64,000 nucleotides of DNA from Paenibacillus rhizosphaerae. GTDB taxonomy: Bacteria; Bacillota; Bacilli; Paenibacillales; Paenibacillaceae. Below the pieces are notes generated by a model that saw only the letters and a list, made by a program, of their open reading frames with translations, ran no database searches and was not told the DNA's origin. Position numbers and translations under genes: made by a program. This document shows, piece by piece, positions 32,670-41,989 of this stretch (positions are counted from its first letter, which is position 1; each line of letters opens with the position of its first letter). The stretch is taken from assembly GCF_014192015.1 (NCBI RefSeq), contig NZ_JACHXJ010000003.1, positions 1,043,200 to 1,107,199 of the forward strand, in the 5' to 3' direction.

Positions 32670-33833
32670 ATGACACGTTTCTTGAGGATCATTACACATG
32701 CCGGCCTGGCGCTGATGCTCTGCATCGGCTTCCTGCTCGCCAGCACGGGAAGTCCGGTCCATGCGGCCGGAGGTCTGACGCTGTACACCACCTACACTTC
32801 CATTTCCGTGCCTCCCGGAGAGTCACTGAATTACAGCGTGGAGCTGAAAAATAACTCCGGCGGCGTCATTACAGCCCCGTTATCCGTTACTGATCTGCCT
32901 GAAGGCTGGACGGCCAAAATTTCGGGCGGCGGCTGGGACCTGAACGAAATTTCGGTCATGCCGGATTCTTCGCAAACAATCTCCCTGGACGTGACGGTTC
33001 CGATGCAAATCGACAAGGGAACCTATCGCTTTACGTTGTCGGCGGGCAGCCTTGCATCTCTCCCCCTTTCGGTCAACATCACGGAAAAAGGCACCTATCA
33101 AACCGAACTGACGACCGATCAGGCCAACCTGGAAGGACACTCCGACGCAACCTTTACCTATTCGGTGAACCTGTCCAACCGCACCGCCGAAAAGCAGACG
33201 TATGCGTTAACCGCCCAGGCTGCGACGGGATGGGACGTGACATTTACCGCCGACAGCAAACAGGTCTCTTCCGTTGAAGTGGACCCGGGGGCCGACAAAT
33301 CCATTACCGTCGATGTAAAGCCCGCCGAAAACGTGACGAAGGGTACCTTTAAAATACCGATCCGCGCTTCCAACCAGACGACGAATTCCGAGCTGGAGCT
33401 CGAAGCCGTCATTACCGGCAAGTACAGCATGGAACTGACGACGCCAAGCGGATTATTAAGCACCGACATTAAGGCAGGCGGAGATAAAACCGTTGAGCTG
33501 CTGGTCAAAAATACCGGTACCGCCGACTTGACCAACATCAACTTCACCTCCACGGCGCCAACCAACTGGGAAGTCAGCTTTAATCCCAAAACGGTCGATA
33601 AGCTTGCCGCCGGCAAGTCCACCACGGTGGAAGCGAAATTGACCGCAAGCGGCAAAGCCATCGCCGGGGACTATGTGACCGATATTACCGCCCAGGCTGC
33701 GGAATCTTCATCCAACGCTTCTTTCCGTGTTGCCGTTAAAGGCTCCGTCCTGTGGGGCTGGATCGGCGTGCTGATCATCCTGGTCATTTTGGGCGGCATC
33801 TATGTACTCATTCGTAAATACGGGAGGAGATAA
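32670..33833 (+). CDS. Exported NEW3/Ig-domain membrane-anchored protein
   Basis: This 387-residue protein has a signal peptide (AGLALMLCIGFLLASTGSPVHAA), three beta-sandwich NEW3-like repeats (SVPPGESLNYSVELKNNSGG, EGHSDATFTYSVNLSNRTAE, AGGDKTVELLVKNTGTADL), and a single C-terminal membrane helix (WGWIGVLIILVILGGIYVLI) with a short basic tail. It matches the COG1470 type of predicted membrane proteins. Such proteins sit before ABC-2 transporters as here; the TTG of the ATPase begins 2 bases after its stop. It likely forms the outside part of the transporter. Confidence 0.85.
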   Translation: MTRFLRIITHAGLALMLCIGFLLASTGSPVHAAGGLTLYTTYTSISVPPGESLNYSVELKNNSGGVITAPLSVTDLPEGWTAKISGGGWDLNEISVMPDSSQTISLDVTVPMQIDKGTYRFTLSAGSLASLPLSVNITEKGTYQTELTTDQANLEGHSDATFTYSVNLSNRTAEKQTYALTAQAATGWDVTFTADSKQVSSVEVDPGADKSITVDVKPAENVTKGTFKIPIRASNQTTNSELELEAVITGKYSMELTTPSGLLSTDIKAGGDKTVELLVKNTGTADLTNINFTSTAPTNWEVSFNPKTVDKLAAGKSTTVEAKLTASGKAIAGDYVTDITAQAAESSSNASFRVAVKGSVLWGWIGVLIILVILGGIYVLIRKYGRR

Positions 33834-33835
33834 CG

Positions 33836-34846
33836 TTGGCGGAGACAGTCATCGACATTCAGCAGTTGACCAAAAGCTACGGCACCCATAAAGCCGTGGA
33901 CCATCTGTCCCTTCAAATCCGCCGCGGGGAAATCTTCGGCCTGCTCGGCCCAAACGGCGCAGGCAAATCGACCACCATTCTGATGCTTCTCGGCCTAAGC
34001 GAACCGGACGGCGGAAGCATTAACGTGCTGGGGCTGGATCCGACGCGGCGGCCGATTGAAGTCAAACGCCGCGTCGGTTACCTGCCGGACGACGTCGGTT
34101 TTTACGAAGACTGGACCGGCCTCGAGAACTTAAAATTGACCGCCCGCCTTAACGGCATTTCTGACAAGGAGGCGGAGGAGGGTTCGCTCTATCTGCTGAA
34201 GGAGGTAGGGCTGCAGGATGCCGCCCACAAGAAGGCCGGGAATTACTCCCGCGGGATGCGGCAGCGGCTCGGTCTCGCGGACGTCCTGATCAAGCGGCCG
34301 GAAATCATCATCCTCGACGAGCCGACGCTCGGCATCGACCCCAAAGGGATCGATGAGCTCCTCGGCCTCATCCATGGCCTCAGCCGGGACCAGGGCCTGA
34401 CGGTGCTCCTCTCCTCGCACCAGCTTCACCAGGTTCAGCAAATCTGCGACCGCGTCGGTTTGTTCGTCAGCGGCAGGCTGCTGGCCGAGGGAAACCTGGA
34501 GACGCTGTCCCGCGTCCTGCTGACCGACACGCCGCTCCTGATCACCGCCGAGGTGGACCGGGCGGATGATGCGCTGCTGGCTGACCTCCAGAGCGTGGAA
34601 GAGGTCAGCTCCGTCCGGATCGCGCACGGGGATCAGGACTCGATGAGACCGGCGGAGGGCCGGGTGCGCCTGGAGATCGGCGTCAACGCCGACTGCAGCC
34701 CGGAGATCGCCCGGACGGTCGTTGCGTCGGGAGCGGCCCTTTACGGCCTGCAGCGCAAGGAATACGGCCTGGATGAAATCTACCGGCGATATTTTGCGGG
34801 AGGTGAGGAACTTGGAAGCAAGCGTTCTAAAAGAGCAGCTAAATAA
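33836..34846 (+). CDS. ABC transporter ATP-binding protein
   Basis: The product has 336 residues and starts at TTG, with GGGAGGAGA eight bases upstream. Walker A is GPNGAGKSTT, the signature is YSRGMRQRLGLAD, Walker B is IIILDEPTLGID, and the H-loop lies in LLSSHQLHQVQ. The C-terminal 110 residues are the regulatory extension typical of ABC-2 exporters (CcmA/NatA-like). It works with the permease that begins inside its 3' end. Confidence 0.93.
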   Translation: MAETVIDIQQLTKSYGTHKAVDHLSLQIRRGEIFGLLGPNGAGKSTTILMLLGLSEPDGGSINVLGLDPTRRPIEVKRRVGYLPDDVGFYEDWTGLENLKLTARLNGISDKEAEEGSLYLLKEVGLQDAAHKKAGNYSRGMRQRLGLADVLIKRPEIIILDEPTLGIDPKGIDELLGLIHGLSRDQGLTVLLSSHQLHQVQQICDRVGLFVSGRLLAEGNLETLSRVLLTDTPLLITAEVDRADDALLADLQSVEEVSSVRIAHGDQDSMRPAEGRVRLEIGVNADCSPEIARTVVASGAALYGLQRKEYGLDEIYRRYFAGGEELGSKRSKRAAK

Positions 34847-35897
34847 AGCCTGGGACACGGTCCGCTCCCCATTTAAGGACGGCATTGGTCGGCTGCGGGG
34901 TACTGTTCCCTCCGACCGGGAGCGGTTCAGCCGGGGGAATGCGAACCCGGCCGCATTCCGCGTCCTGGTGCGTAAGGAGATTTCCGATCATGTCCGGAGC
35001 TGGCGTTTCCTGCTGCTCCTGGCGATCATCTTTCTGACTTGCGTCGCCTCGCTGTATACGGCGCTGAACAGCCTGCAGGACGCTATCAAATCCACGGACG
35101 GCTACAGCGATTTTGTCATCCTGAAGCTGTTCACCACCTCTGACGGGACTTTGCCGTCGTTTATCGGATTCATCGGCTTCCTGGGTCCGCTGCTGGGTAT
35201 CGGCCTCGGTTTCGACGCCGTCAACAGCGAGCGGAACAAGGGCACTCTGAGCCGAATCATGGCGCAGCCGATTCACCGCGACGATTTGCTAAACGCCAAA
35301 TTTATCGCGTCCCTCACCATTATCGGCTTCATGTTTCTCTCCCTTGGGCTGCTGGTGCTAGCCCTCGGTTTTCTGATCGTAGGACTGCCGCCTTCATTCG
35401 AGGAGCTGCTGAGAATCCTCAGCTTCCTGGTCGTCACGATCGTCTATATCGGATTCTGGCTGAACTTATCCATCCTGTTCTCGGTTAAATTCCGCCAGCC
35501 CGCCACGTCGGCGCTGTCCGGCATCGCCGTATGGTTGTTCTTCAGCTTTTTTTACGATATGATCCTGAATCTGATTTCCTCGGGGTTTGCGCCTAACAGC
35601 GACACGGCTTCGGTGGACGACATGGTTCACCATGTCAGCTTTATGCTCGGACTGAGCCGAATTTCACCGTACACGCTGTTTAATGAGGCGACCTCGACGC
35701 TGCTGATGCCGACGGTGCGCACGCTGGGGCCGCTCACGACGGAGCAGGCCTACGGCGCGATTGACAGCCCGCTGCCCTTCGGGCAGAGCCTGCTGCTGAT
35801 CTGGCCGCAGGTGACCGGACTGATCGCGCTGACGCTGGTCTGCTTTGCGATCTCGTATGTCATGTTCCTGCGTCAGGAAATCCGCGGACGTTCCTAG
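34812..35897 (+). CDS. ABC-2 type transporter permease
   Basis: This 361-residue protein starts at TTG 34812 inside the ATPase gene; GGGAGGTGAGG lies upstream. A soluble start of about 60 residues is followed by a first membrane helix (WRFLLLLAIIFLTCVASLYT), a periplasmic loop, then FIGFIGFLGPLLGIGLGFDA and NSERNKGTLSRIMAQPIHRD, the usual ABC-2 element. Further helices follow to the end, for six in all. It may export a lipid, peptide or wall component. Confidence 0.88.
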   Translation: MEASVLKEQLNKAWDTVRSPFKDGIGRLRGTVPSDRERFSRGNANPAAFRVLVRKEISDHVRSWRFLLLLAIIFLTCVASLYTALNSLQDAIKSTDGYSDFVILKLFTTSDGTLPSFIGFIGFLGPLLGIGLGFDAVNSERNKGTLSRIMAQPIHRDDLLNAKFIASLTIIGFMFLSLGLLVLALGFLIVGLPPSFEELLRILSFLVVTIVYIGFWLNLSILFSVKFRQPATSALSGIAVWLFFSFFYDMILNLISSGFAPNSDTASVDDMVHHVSFMLGLSRISPYTLFNEATSTLLMPTVRTLGPLTTEQAYGAIDSPLPFGQSLLLIWPQVTGLIALTLVCFAISYVMFLRQEIRGRS

Positions 35898-36040
35898 ATA
35901 TGCCCCGCTTGATGCATTACGGAGGCGGACATCTGACAAAGTTTACATGTTGCTTGCAGCCCCATAAGAATCGGATTTAGCGGCCGTCTTCTTGCGATGC
36001 GATATAAGGAAGCCTTCCCTCCCAAACTAATGTATGATCA

Positions 36041-36090
36041 AAAAAGCAGTCCCTTTGGGGAGTATTACCCTCCAAAGGGACTGCTTTTTA
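36041..36090. terminator. Strong bidirectional terminator
   Basis: AAAAAGCAGTCCCTTTGG pairs with CCAAAGGGACTGCTTTTT across a short loop. It serves the convergent ABC transporter and pepF genes. Confidence 0.92.
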
Positions 36091-36131
36091 TTGATGCGAT
36101 CTGGTATGCTCTTCCGAGTCGTCCGTCTGGA

Positions 36132-37931
36132 TTACACCAGATGGTCGGTCATGGCCAGGAACTGCTTTACATCTTCTGCCGTCAGATCCGCAGCGCTCTG
36201 CCAGAAATCGCGGCCCGTCAGATCGGCGTTCAGGTGCTTCTTCGCCAGCTCCTCCACCGTCATGACGCCCGTATCGCGAAGCAATGCGTTGTATTTATCG
36301 GCAAAGCCCGCGCCTTCCTGCAGCGCGCGCGCATAGATGCCGGTGCTGAACATATAGCCGAAAGTATACGGGAAGTTGTAGAACGGCACGCCTGTAATAT
36401 AAAAATGCAGCTTCGACGCCCAGAAATGCGGATGGTAAGACGACAGGGCCTCGCAGTACGCTTCCTTCTGCGCTTCTTCCATCAAGGCGTTCAGCTCCTG
36501 CACGCTGAGCAGACCGTTCTTCCGTTTCTCATAGAAACGGGTCTCGAACAGGAAGCGGGCATGGATGTTCATGTAGAACGCCACGCTCCGCTGGATTTTG
36601 TCTTCCAGCAGCGCCAGCTGCTCCTGCTCATCGGCAGCCGATTTTACCATTGCGTCCGATACGATCATCTCCGCGAAGGTAGATGCCGTCTCCGCAACAT
36701 TCATCGCGTACCGCTGGTTCAGGATCGGCAGCTCGTTCATCAGGTGCTGGTGATAGCCGTGTCCGAGCTCATGCGCCAGCGTCGAGACGTTCGAAGCCGT
36801 TCCGCTGAACGTCATGAAGATCCGCGTCTCCTTGCTTAGTTTCAGCGAGGTGCAGAACCCGCCAGGACGCTTGCCCGGACGGTCTTCCGCCTCGATCCAA
36901 GACTTGTCGAAGGCCATCTCGGCGAAGTCGGCCATGCGCGGGCTGAACTTGCGGAACTGCTCCACGATCGTTTCCGCCGCTTCCTGGTAAGAAATCGTGC
37001 CCGAGGACTTGCTGATCGGCGCTTCCACATCCACCCAGCTCAGACGGTCCTGGCCGAGCAGCTTAGCCTTACGCTCCATATACTGCAGCAGCATCTGCTT
37101 GTTGTCCTGAATGACATTCCACATGGCGTCCAGCGCCTCACGCGACATGCGGTTGATTTCAAGCGGCTCCTTCAGCACTTCGTCCCAGCCGCGGCGTCCG
37201 TACAGCTTCAGGCGGAATCCGCCGAGGTGATTCAGCGTATCCCCGCAGAAGTCGGCTTTGTCCGACCAGGCCTGCTCCCACTTCACGAACATCGACTCGC
37301 GGGTCTCCTTGTCCGGACTGTCCAGCTTATTGGCCGCCTGCCCGGCCGACAGCGACACGGTCTCACCGTTTTCTTCAAACGGAATTTGGATATGGCTGAC
37401 GATCGTATCATACATGCTGCTCCAGCCGTGATATCCGTCGATGGCCAAATCGAGCGCGAGGCTCTCCATGTCCGGACTCATCATTTCGCGGGCTTGGTCG
37501 CGGCTTTCACTAAGGACGAAGGCCAGCTGCCGCACCTGATCCCGGCCGATCCACTGCGCAAACGTCTCGTCATCGGTCGAGCGGAGAATATGGTCAAAGT
37601 CGGTCATGATTCCATTAATGAGCGCCCGAAGGTTCGCCAGACGGCCGCCCAGCTGAACGGCTTTCTTATCCTGCTGGTTCTGTGCCTGCAGGCAGCTGAC
37701 GAACGCGCTGGCTTCGGAGAGGCGGGCAATAGTGCCCTGCAGCGCTTCAATAAACCCGTCAAACGACTCGGTCTCTTTGAGGCTCGCCGGTGCCTTGGCC
37801 GCCTTGATTTCACCCTGAAGGCTCTTCAGATCCTGCTCCAGGGATTGAAGGAAGGTATCGAACTCGGCGGAAGCGGAGCCGCCCGGAAATACGGATTCAA
37901 GATTCCAAGTTAATTTCAGGTCTTTGTTCAT
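36132..37931 (-). CDS. pepF: Oligoendopeptidase F (M3 metallopeptidase)
   Basis: The product has 599 residues, the usual size for PepF. The zinc site is LAHELGHGYHQHLMN with the third ligand in AETASTFAEMIVSD. N-terminal helices (WNLESVFPGGSASAEFDTFL onward) match the family. It degrades peptides of roughly 7-17 residues in the cytoplasm. It is transcribed alone and has no signal peptide. Confidence 0.95.
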   Translation of the reverse strand: MNKDLKLTWNLESVFPGGSASAEFDTFLQSLEQDLKSLQGEIKAAKAPASLKETESFDGFIEALQGTIARLSEASAFVSCLQAQNQQDKKAVQLGGRLANLRALINGIMTDFDHILRSTDDETFAQWIGRDQVRQLAFVLSESRDQAREMMSPDMESLALDLAIDGYHGWSSMYDTIVSHIQIPFEENGETVSLSAGQAANKLDSPDKETRESMFVKWEQAWSDKADFCGDTLNHLGGFRLKLYGRRGWDEVLKEPLEINRMSREALDAMWNVIQDNKQMLLQYMERKAKLLGQDRLSWVDVEAPISKSSGTISYQEAAETIVEQFRKFSPRMADFAEMAFDKSWIEAEDRPGKRPGGFCTSLKLSKETRIFMTFSGTASNVSTLAHELGHGYHQHLMNELPILNQRYAMNVAETASTFAEMIVSDAMVKSAADEQEQLALLEDKIQRSVAFYMNIHARFLFETRFYEKRKNGLLSVQELNALMEEAQKEAYCEALSSYHPHFWASKLHFYITGVPFYNFPYTFGYMFSTGIYARALQEGAGFADKYNALLRDTGVMTVEELAKKHLNADLTGRDFWQSAADLTAEDVKQFLAMTDHLV

Positions 37932-38067
37932 GTTCGAATCACCTTTCTCATCATAAATTTTATTTTATTTGATTGGCCTCATGGTAAGGTGTATAACTAT
38001 AAAGACGAAACCATCATGTTTCTGCCCGGCAAAACGGGCTTATTCATACAGAGGAGGGATACTCACC

Positions 38068-38238
38068 ATGAGACCATTGCAAATTTCACCCGAGACCGCC
38101 GTGAAACTATCCGAGAAGCTGGGGGTTCCCCTGGAACATCTGATGCACATGCCGCAGCATATCCTGCTGCAGAAGCTGGCGGAGCTCGCCAAGGAAGATG
38201 CCGGCAAACAGGACGGCGATGAAGGAACCAAATCATGA
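38068..38238 (+). CDS. yycC: YycC-family small protein
   Basis: This 56-residue protein starts at ATG 38068, after GAGGAGGG. The sequence MRPLQISPETAVKLSEKLGV with LEHLMHMPQHILLQKLAEL is the YycC family signature. The function is unknown. It overlaps the next gene by ATGA. Confidence 0.85.
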   Translation: MRPLQISPETAVKLSEKLGVPLEHLMHMPQHILLQKLAELAKEDAGKQDGDEGTKS

Positions 38239-38465
38239 TTCCGTTCTCCAGAACCTGGCCTTACGACAAAGTGATGGGCGATATCTATGTACATGAATGT
38301 CCGTTCTGCGGAGCGAACAATGTGAGGCTTCCCCTCAAGCCGGCTGAGCTTCGCAGCATTCATGAAGGAAAGAAAAAGCTGCTCGTCTTTCCCTGCTGCA
38401 ACAACCGGCTCCACATCATTGACACGGACAACGATTATTTGCTGTTCGACCAGGATGTCCGCTGA
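38235..38465 (+). CDS. Hypothetical Cys-rich protein
   Basis: The product has 76 residues. It has CPFCGANN and PCCNN, a CxxC pair plus CC that suggests a zinc ribbon, within a beta-rich protein (KLLVFPCCNNRLHIIDTDND). It begins at ATGA overlapping yycC and is therefore co-translated with it. No known family is recognised. Confidence 0.7.
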   Translation: MIPFSRTWPYDKVMGDIYVHECPFCGANNVRLPLKPAELRSIHEGKKKLLVFPCCNNRLHIIDTDNDYLLFDQDVR

Positions 38466-38492
38466 TAGAACCGGCTGATCAGCTCCGGAAAG

Positions 38493-38545
38493 AAAACACG
38501 CGAAGGCATGCCGTGATGGACACGGTCTCCTTGGCGTGTTTTTTA
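38493..38545. terminator. Bidirectional terminator
   Basis: AAAACACGC and GCGTGTTTT flank a larger hairpin, with T runs both ways. It lies between the convergent Cys-rich gene and the DUF2225 gene. Confidence 0.75.
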
Positions 38546-38548
38546 CGT

Positions 38549-39256
38549 TCAGGCAGGGTTCATCTCGCCCGGCAGCTCCATTCGCTTGTCCAGCATCTGC
38601 TGCCGCAGCACGCCCCACTGCTCGCGTGAAGCGTGGATCATGGCTGAATCCACGATATGTTTATCATTGATGACTCTGGAGAACCACTTGACCGCCTGAT
38701 GGAAATCGCCTGTTCGGCGGTTCAGTTCCCCAATCAAATAAAGTAAGCGCGCGTTGTTCGCTCCTACGCCTTCCAGCTCATATACCCGAATATATGAATC
38801 CAGGCAGTATTTCAAAAAACGCTGTTCCTGCTCCTCGTCGCCCTTATACCGGTAGAGCCAGGCAATATGGTGCAGAAGGCTTGCGATAATCCGGTCCTTT
38901 TCCCCGATTGTCTGTGCGCACAGCAAGGCGAGCTTGTAAGTCTCCAGCGCATTTTCCCAATCCCGGTGTCCGCTGTAGTCCCGCTCGATCCAGCGCTTGC
39001 CGATTTTCTCGGCAAACTGCTTCTTCTGCACATCGCTCAGCCGTTCCGTTGAGTGCTCCGTAGAGGCAAAGCCGCACTTCGGGCACACCCTGACCACATA
39101 ATAGTCGGGATTCTCATTGTTATAATAAGCACAAAAATCCGCATCCGTACGCACAGCCTTCTTAAAGCTCGGACGCACCCGCGACGTGGAGAATTGATGC
39201 TCGCAATTACAGCATACTACGTTGATGGAGTAAAGAGGTTCCAATGCCACATCCAT
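38549..39256 (-). CDS. DUF2225 family protein
   Basis: This 235-residue protein has an N-terminal zinc-ribbon pair (VVCCNCEHQFS and VCPKCGFAS) with FCAYYNNENPDYYVVRVCP, and then TPR-like helices (DWENALETYKLALLCAQTIG, LIGELNRRTGDFHQAVKWF). This is the DUF2225 plan found in many Firmicutes. It may act as a protein-binding adaptor. The reaction is unknown. Confidence 0.85.
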   Translation of the reverse strand: MDVALEPLYSINVVCCNCEHQFSTSRVRPSFKKAVRTDADFCAYYNNENPDYYVVRVCPKCGFASTEHSTERLSDVQKKQFAEKIGKRWIERDYSGHRDWENALETYKLALLCAQTIGEKDRIIASLLHHIAWLYRYKGDEEQEQRFLKYCLDSYIRVYELEGVGANNARLLYLIGELNRRTGDFHQAVKWFSRVINDKHIVDSAMIHASREQWGVLRQQMLDKRMELPGEMNPA

Positions 39257-39474
39257 ACATTCCTTTCATGCCCAGTGTCCTGATCGCTTCTTGTCTCTTT
39301 CCGGGCCTGCCGCCGCTGCTCCCGCGAATGAATCATCAAAATGCAAAGTACATATTATTTCCATTATATCAAAAAACAAAAACAAAATAACCCACAAAGT
39401 GGGCCTTGAGCTTCAAATCGGGTCTTTAGATCCTCTGCTGGAACTTACGGAAGGATACAAGCACCCTACTCACA

Positions 39475-39509
39475 AAAAAAGGCGCTAAACGTTAAGTTTA
39501 GCACCTTAG
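39475..39509 (-). terminator. Terminator after the 31-residue peptide gene
   Basis: On the minus strand GGTGCTAAAC and GTTTAGCGCC form a 10-bp stem with one mismatch and a short loop, then seven T residues. It starts 8 bases after the peptide's stop. Confidence 0.88.
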
Positions 39510-39516
39510 GACATAT

Positions 39517-39612
39517 TCAGTAACTGCTCCAATCCTCTTCGCCGGGATGGACCAGTGAGGCGCGAATGACATACACGAAGGCGCAGACAAGGAGACCGGC
39601 GACAATACTCAT
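39517..39612 (-). CDS. Small membrane peptide (31 residues)
   Basis: The frame encodes one membrane helix (SIVAGLLVCAFVYVIRASLV) followed by a short acidic tail (HPGEEDWSSY). GGAGTGATGA lies before the ATG and a strong terminator follows directly, so it has its own transcription unit. It could be a small subunit of a membrane complex such as an oxidase or ion pump, but nothing nearby names its partner. I cannot assign a family. Confidence 0.65.
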   Translation of the reverse strand: MSIVAGLLVCAFVYVIRASLVHPGEEDWSSY

Positions 39613-39816
39613 GTTCTCATCACTCCATCCATATATTTTAAACTTGAAATGAAGTTAGTTGTTGTACTGTATATTTTACCATATCTCCACCAAAAATACA
39701 GCATTTATTGTAAACGCTTTCCCAACTTTTTTGTACTGTTTGTCCGATGACATTCATAAAATCTAGGAACATAGGTGTGATTCTCATGTCCCATATTCAG
39801 AAGGGAGGCTGCGAAT

Positions 39817-41049
39817 TTGTCCGTAAAAAGGCTGGGTTTACCACTCATGATCGCGTCTATGGCCGGATTGCTAGTGCTGATGCTGTGTTACCCCGGCCCT
39901 TATTTGGAATCCGCCCTGCGGGGCTTGGCCATTTGGTGGGACGTCCTGTTTCCGTCGTTATTTCCCTTCTTTATCATTTCCGAAATGATGCTTGGTTTCG
40001 GCATCGTTCACTTGTTCGGAACGCTGCTCGATCCGCTGATGAAGCCGCTGTTCCGCATTCCCGGAAGCGGGGGATTTGTAGCCGCGATGGGGTATGTGTC
40101 AGGCTATCCTATTGGGGCCAAGCTGACGGCCAAGCTGTGGGAGCAGAAAATGCTTAACCGGGAGGAAGGCGAACGGCTGGTAGCCTTCACAACCTCATCG
40201 GATCCGATTTTTCTGATCGGCGCCGTGTCTGTAGGTTTTTTCCATTACCCCAAAATCGCGACCATTCTGGCGCTTTCCCATTACGGCGGCGGATTTCTGA
40301 TCGGCCTCCTCATGCGCTTCCATGGCAAACGGGGCTCGGTGACCGAGATGCCGGCTTCCGAAGCCCCCGTTCGCGGCAGCCGGCTGCGGCGGGCGTTCAA
40401 CGCCATGCACGAAGCGAGAATGAACGACGGCCGAAGCGTGGGCGAGCTGCTCCAGCAGGCGGTTGAATCCTCGCTGAAGCTTATTATTGTCGTGGGCGGA
40501 CTGGTTGTATTCTTCTCCGTCTTTTTAGAGATACTTACCGAAGCGGGAGTTATGGCGTTCTTCTATCATCTGCTGGAAAACGGCCTAACGGCCCTTAGGT
40601 TCCCTCCATCCCTCTCGGAAGCGCTGGTTGGAGGCTTATTTGAGGTCACCCTGGGCGCCCGTTCGGCGGGTGAAGCCGCCTCCTCCGTTCCGCTGCCCTT
40701 TAAAGCGGCTGCAGCGGCCTTTATCCTGTCCTGGGGAGGGCTTTCCGTGCATGCCCAGATCGCGAGCATTCTGCACGCCACCAATCTGCGCTATTTGCCC
40801 TTCATGATGGCACGCTTGATTCATGGTTTTGTGGCTGCTTTCCTGGTCTTGTTTTTATGGGAACCGGTGATGGGACGGTATACCGATGCGCCTGTCTTCG
40901 CAAGCCAAAACTTCGGCTTTCTGGCCTCGGCCCAAGGCATCCGGGACTGCCTCGTCCTGTTGTGCATCCTGCTGGCCGGGATGACGGTGCTCTCCCTTCT
41001 GATCAGCTGGATTCAGTCCTTGTGGCGCGGCGTTCGCCGGATCTCCTGA
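39817..41049 (+). CDS. ylbJ: Sporulation integral membrane protein YlbJ
   Basis: The product has 410 residues and starts at TTG after GAAGGGAGG. It is polytopic, with the nucleoside-recognition (Gate) motifs WWDVLFPSLFPFFIISEMML, GYVSGYPIGAKLTAKLWEQ and FTTSSDPIFLIGAVSVGFF, and a second gate-like half around LEVTLGARSAGEAAS-type residues 265-285. YlbJ is a sigma-E dependent protein needed for normal spore cortex. Its place before nadK is not that of Bacillus. Confidence 0.88.
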   Translation: MSVKRLGLPLMIASMAGLLVLMLCYPGPYLESALRGLAIWWDVLFPSLFPFFIISEMMLGFGIVHLFGTLLDPLMKPLFRIPGSGGFVAAMGYVSGYPIGAKLTAKLWEQKMLNREEGERLVAFTTSSDPIFLIGAVSVGFFHYPKIATILALSHYGGGFLIGLLMRFHGKRGSVTEMPASEAPVRGSRLRRAFNAMHEARMNDGRSVGELLQQAVESSLKLIIVVGGLVVFFSVFLEILTEAGVMAFFYHLLENGLTALRFPPSLSEALVGGLFEVTLGARSAGEAASSVPLPFKAAAAAFILSWGGLSVHAQIASILHATNLRYLPFMMARLIHGFVAAFLVLFLWEPVMGRYTDAPVFASQNFGFLASAQGIRDCLVLLCILLAGMTVLSLLISWIQSLWRGVRRIS

Positions 41050-41132
41050 TCATTGAACATGAAATGGACGTTGTGTTATCCTCCGATATTGTTTATGATT
41101 CTTATAAACCCATTACAAAGGAGCTTACACCC

Positions 41133-41936
41133 TTGAGATACTATGTTCTGGATCGCGGGGATCAGTTATCCGTAGATTTAAGCGAGCAGTTCCATAAGCT
41201 TGCGGCGCAACGGGGATTTCAGTTGGATGCCGAATCACCGGAGATTGTCATTTCCATCGGCGGGGACGGCACCATGCTTCATGCCTTTCATACGTTTATT
41301 GACCATATTCCTGACATTGCCTTCGTAGGGGTTCACACCGGACATCTGGGATTCTATGCGGACTGGAAAGCGGACGAGCTGCCGCAGCTGATCGAACTGA
41401 TGAGCTCTGCGGCCAATTCGGGCTCCATTCGTCCGCGAATCGTCAAATATCCGCTGCTTGAACTTGAAATCCATAGAAAATCGGGCAACGCTTCCTATAT
41501 CGCCTTGAACGAGTTTACCCTGAAAGGCGTCGACGGAACGGTAGTGGCCCAGGTGGACATCAACGACCAAACCTTTGAAATGTTCCGCGGCGACGGGATC
41601 TGTGTCTCCACGCCATCCGGAAGCACGGCATATAATAAAAGTCTTGGAGGCGCCATGGTGCATCCGACCATCGAGGCACTGCAGATCGCGGAGATCGCCT
41701 CGATCAACAACCGCGTCTTCCGGACGATGGGCTCGCCCCTTCTGCTGCCCAAGCACCATCACTGCGACATTTTCTCCCGCAAGGAGCAGCGGCTCTTACT
41801 CTACATCGATCATGTCAATCTGCAGGTGGACGACCTCATCTCGGTTCGCTGCCAGGTAGCGAAGGAGAAGGTCAGCTTTGCAAGATACCGCCCGTTCCCT
41901 TTCTGGAACCGGGTGCGGGAAGCCTTTCTGGGATAG
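41133..41936 (+). CDS. nadK: NAD kinase
   Basis: This 267-residue protein starts at TTG 41133, with AAAGGAG nine bases upstream; the upstream frame is a shadow of ylbJ. The diphosphate-binding GGDGTMLHA, the NE-type motif ALNEFTLKG, and the loop GDGICVSTPSGSTAYNKSLG are diagnostic. It phosphorylates NAD to NADP. The terminator after it overlaps the end of convergent yutD. Confidence 0.95.
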   Translation: MRYYVLDRGDQLSVDLSEQFHKLAAQRGFQLDAESPEIVISIGGDGTMLHAFHTFIDHIPDIAFVGVHTGHLGFYADWKADELPQLIELMSSAANSGSIRPRIVKYPLLELEIHRKSGNASYIALNEFTLKGVDGTVVAQVDINDQTFEMFRGDGICVSTPSGSTAYNKSLGGAMVHPTIEALQIAEIASINNRVFRTMGSPLLLPKHHHCDIFSRKEQRLLLYIDHVNLQVDDLISVRCQVAKEKVSFARYRPFPFWNRVREAFLG

Positions 41937-41957
41937 ATCAGCGAACAAACGGCATAA

Positions 41958-41989
41958 CAAAAGCGGCTCCTATACGGAACCGCTTTTTG
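41958..41989. terminator. Bidirectional terminator between nadK and yutD
   Basis: AAAAGCGGCTCC and GGAACCGCTTTTT form the stem with T runs both ways. It lies within the last codons of yutD. Confidence 0.82.

Noticed and set aside
40857..41132. N-terminal extension of NAD kinase
   Set aside because: It overlaps ylbJ out of frame. TTG at 41133 has a proper ribosome site and gives the normal length.
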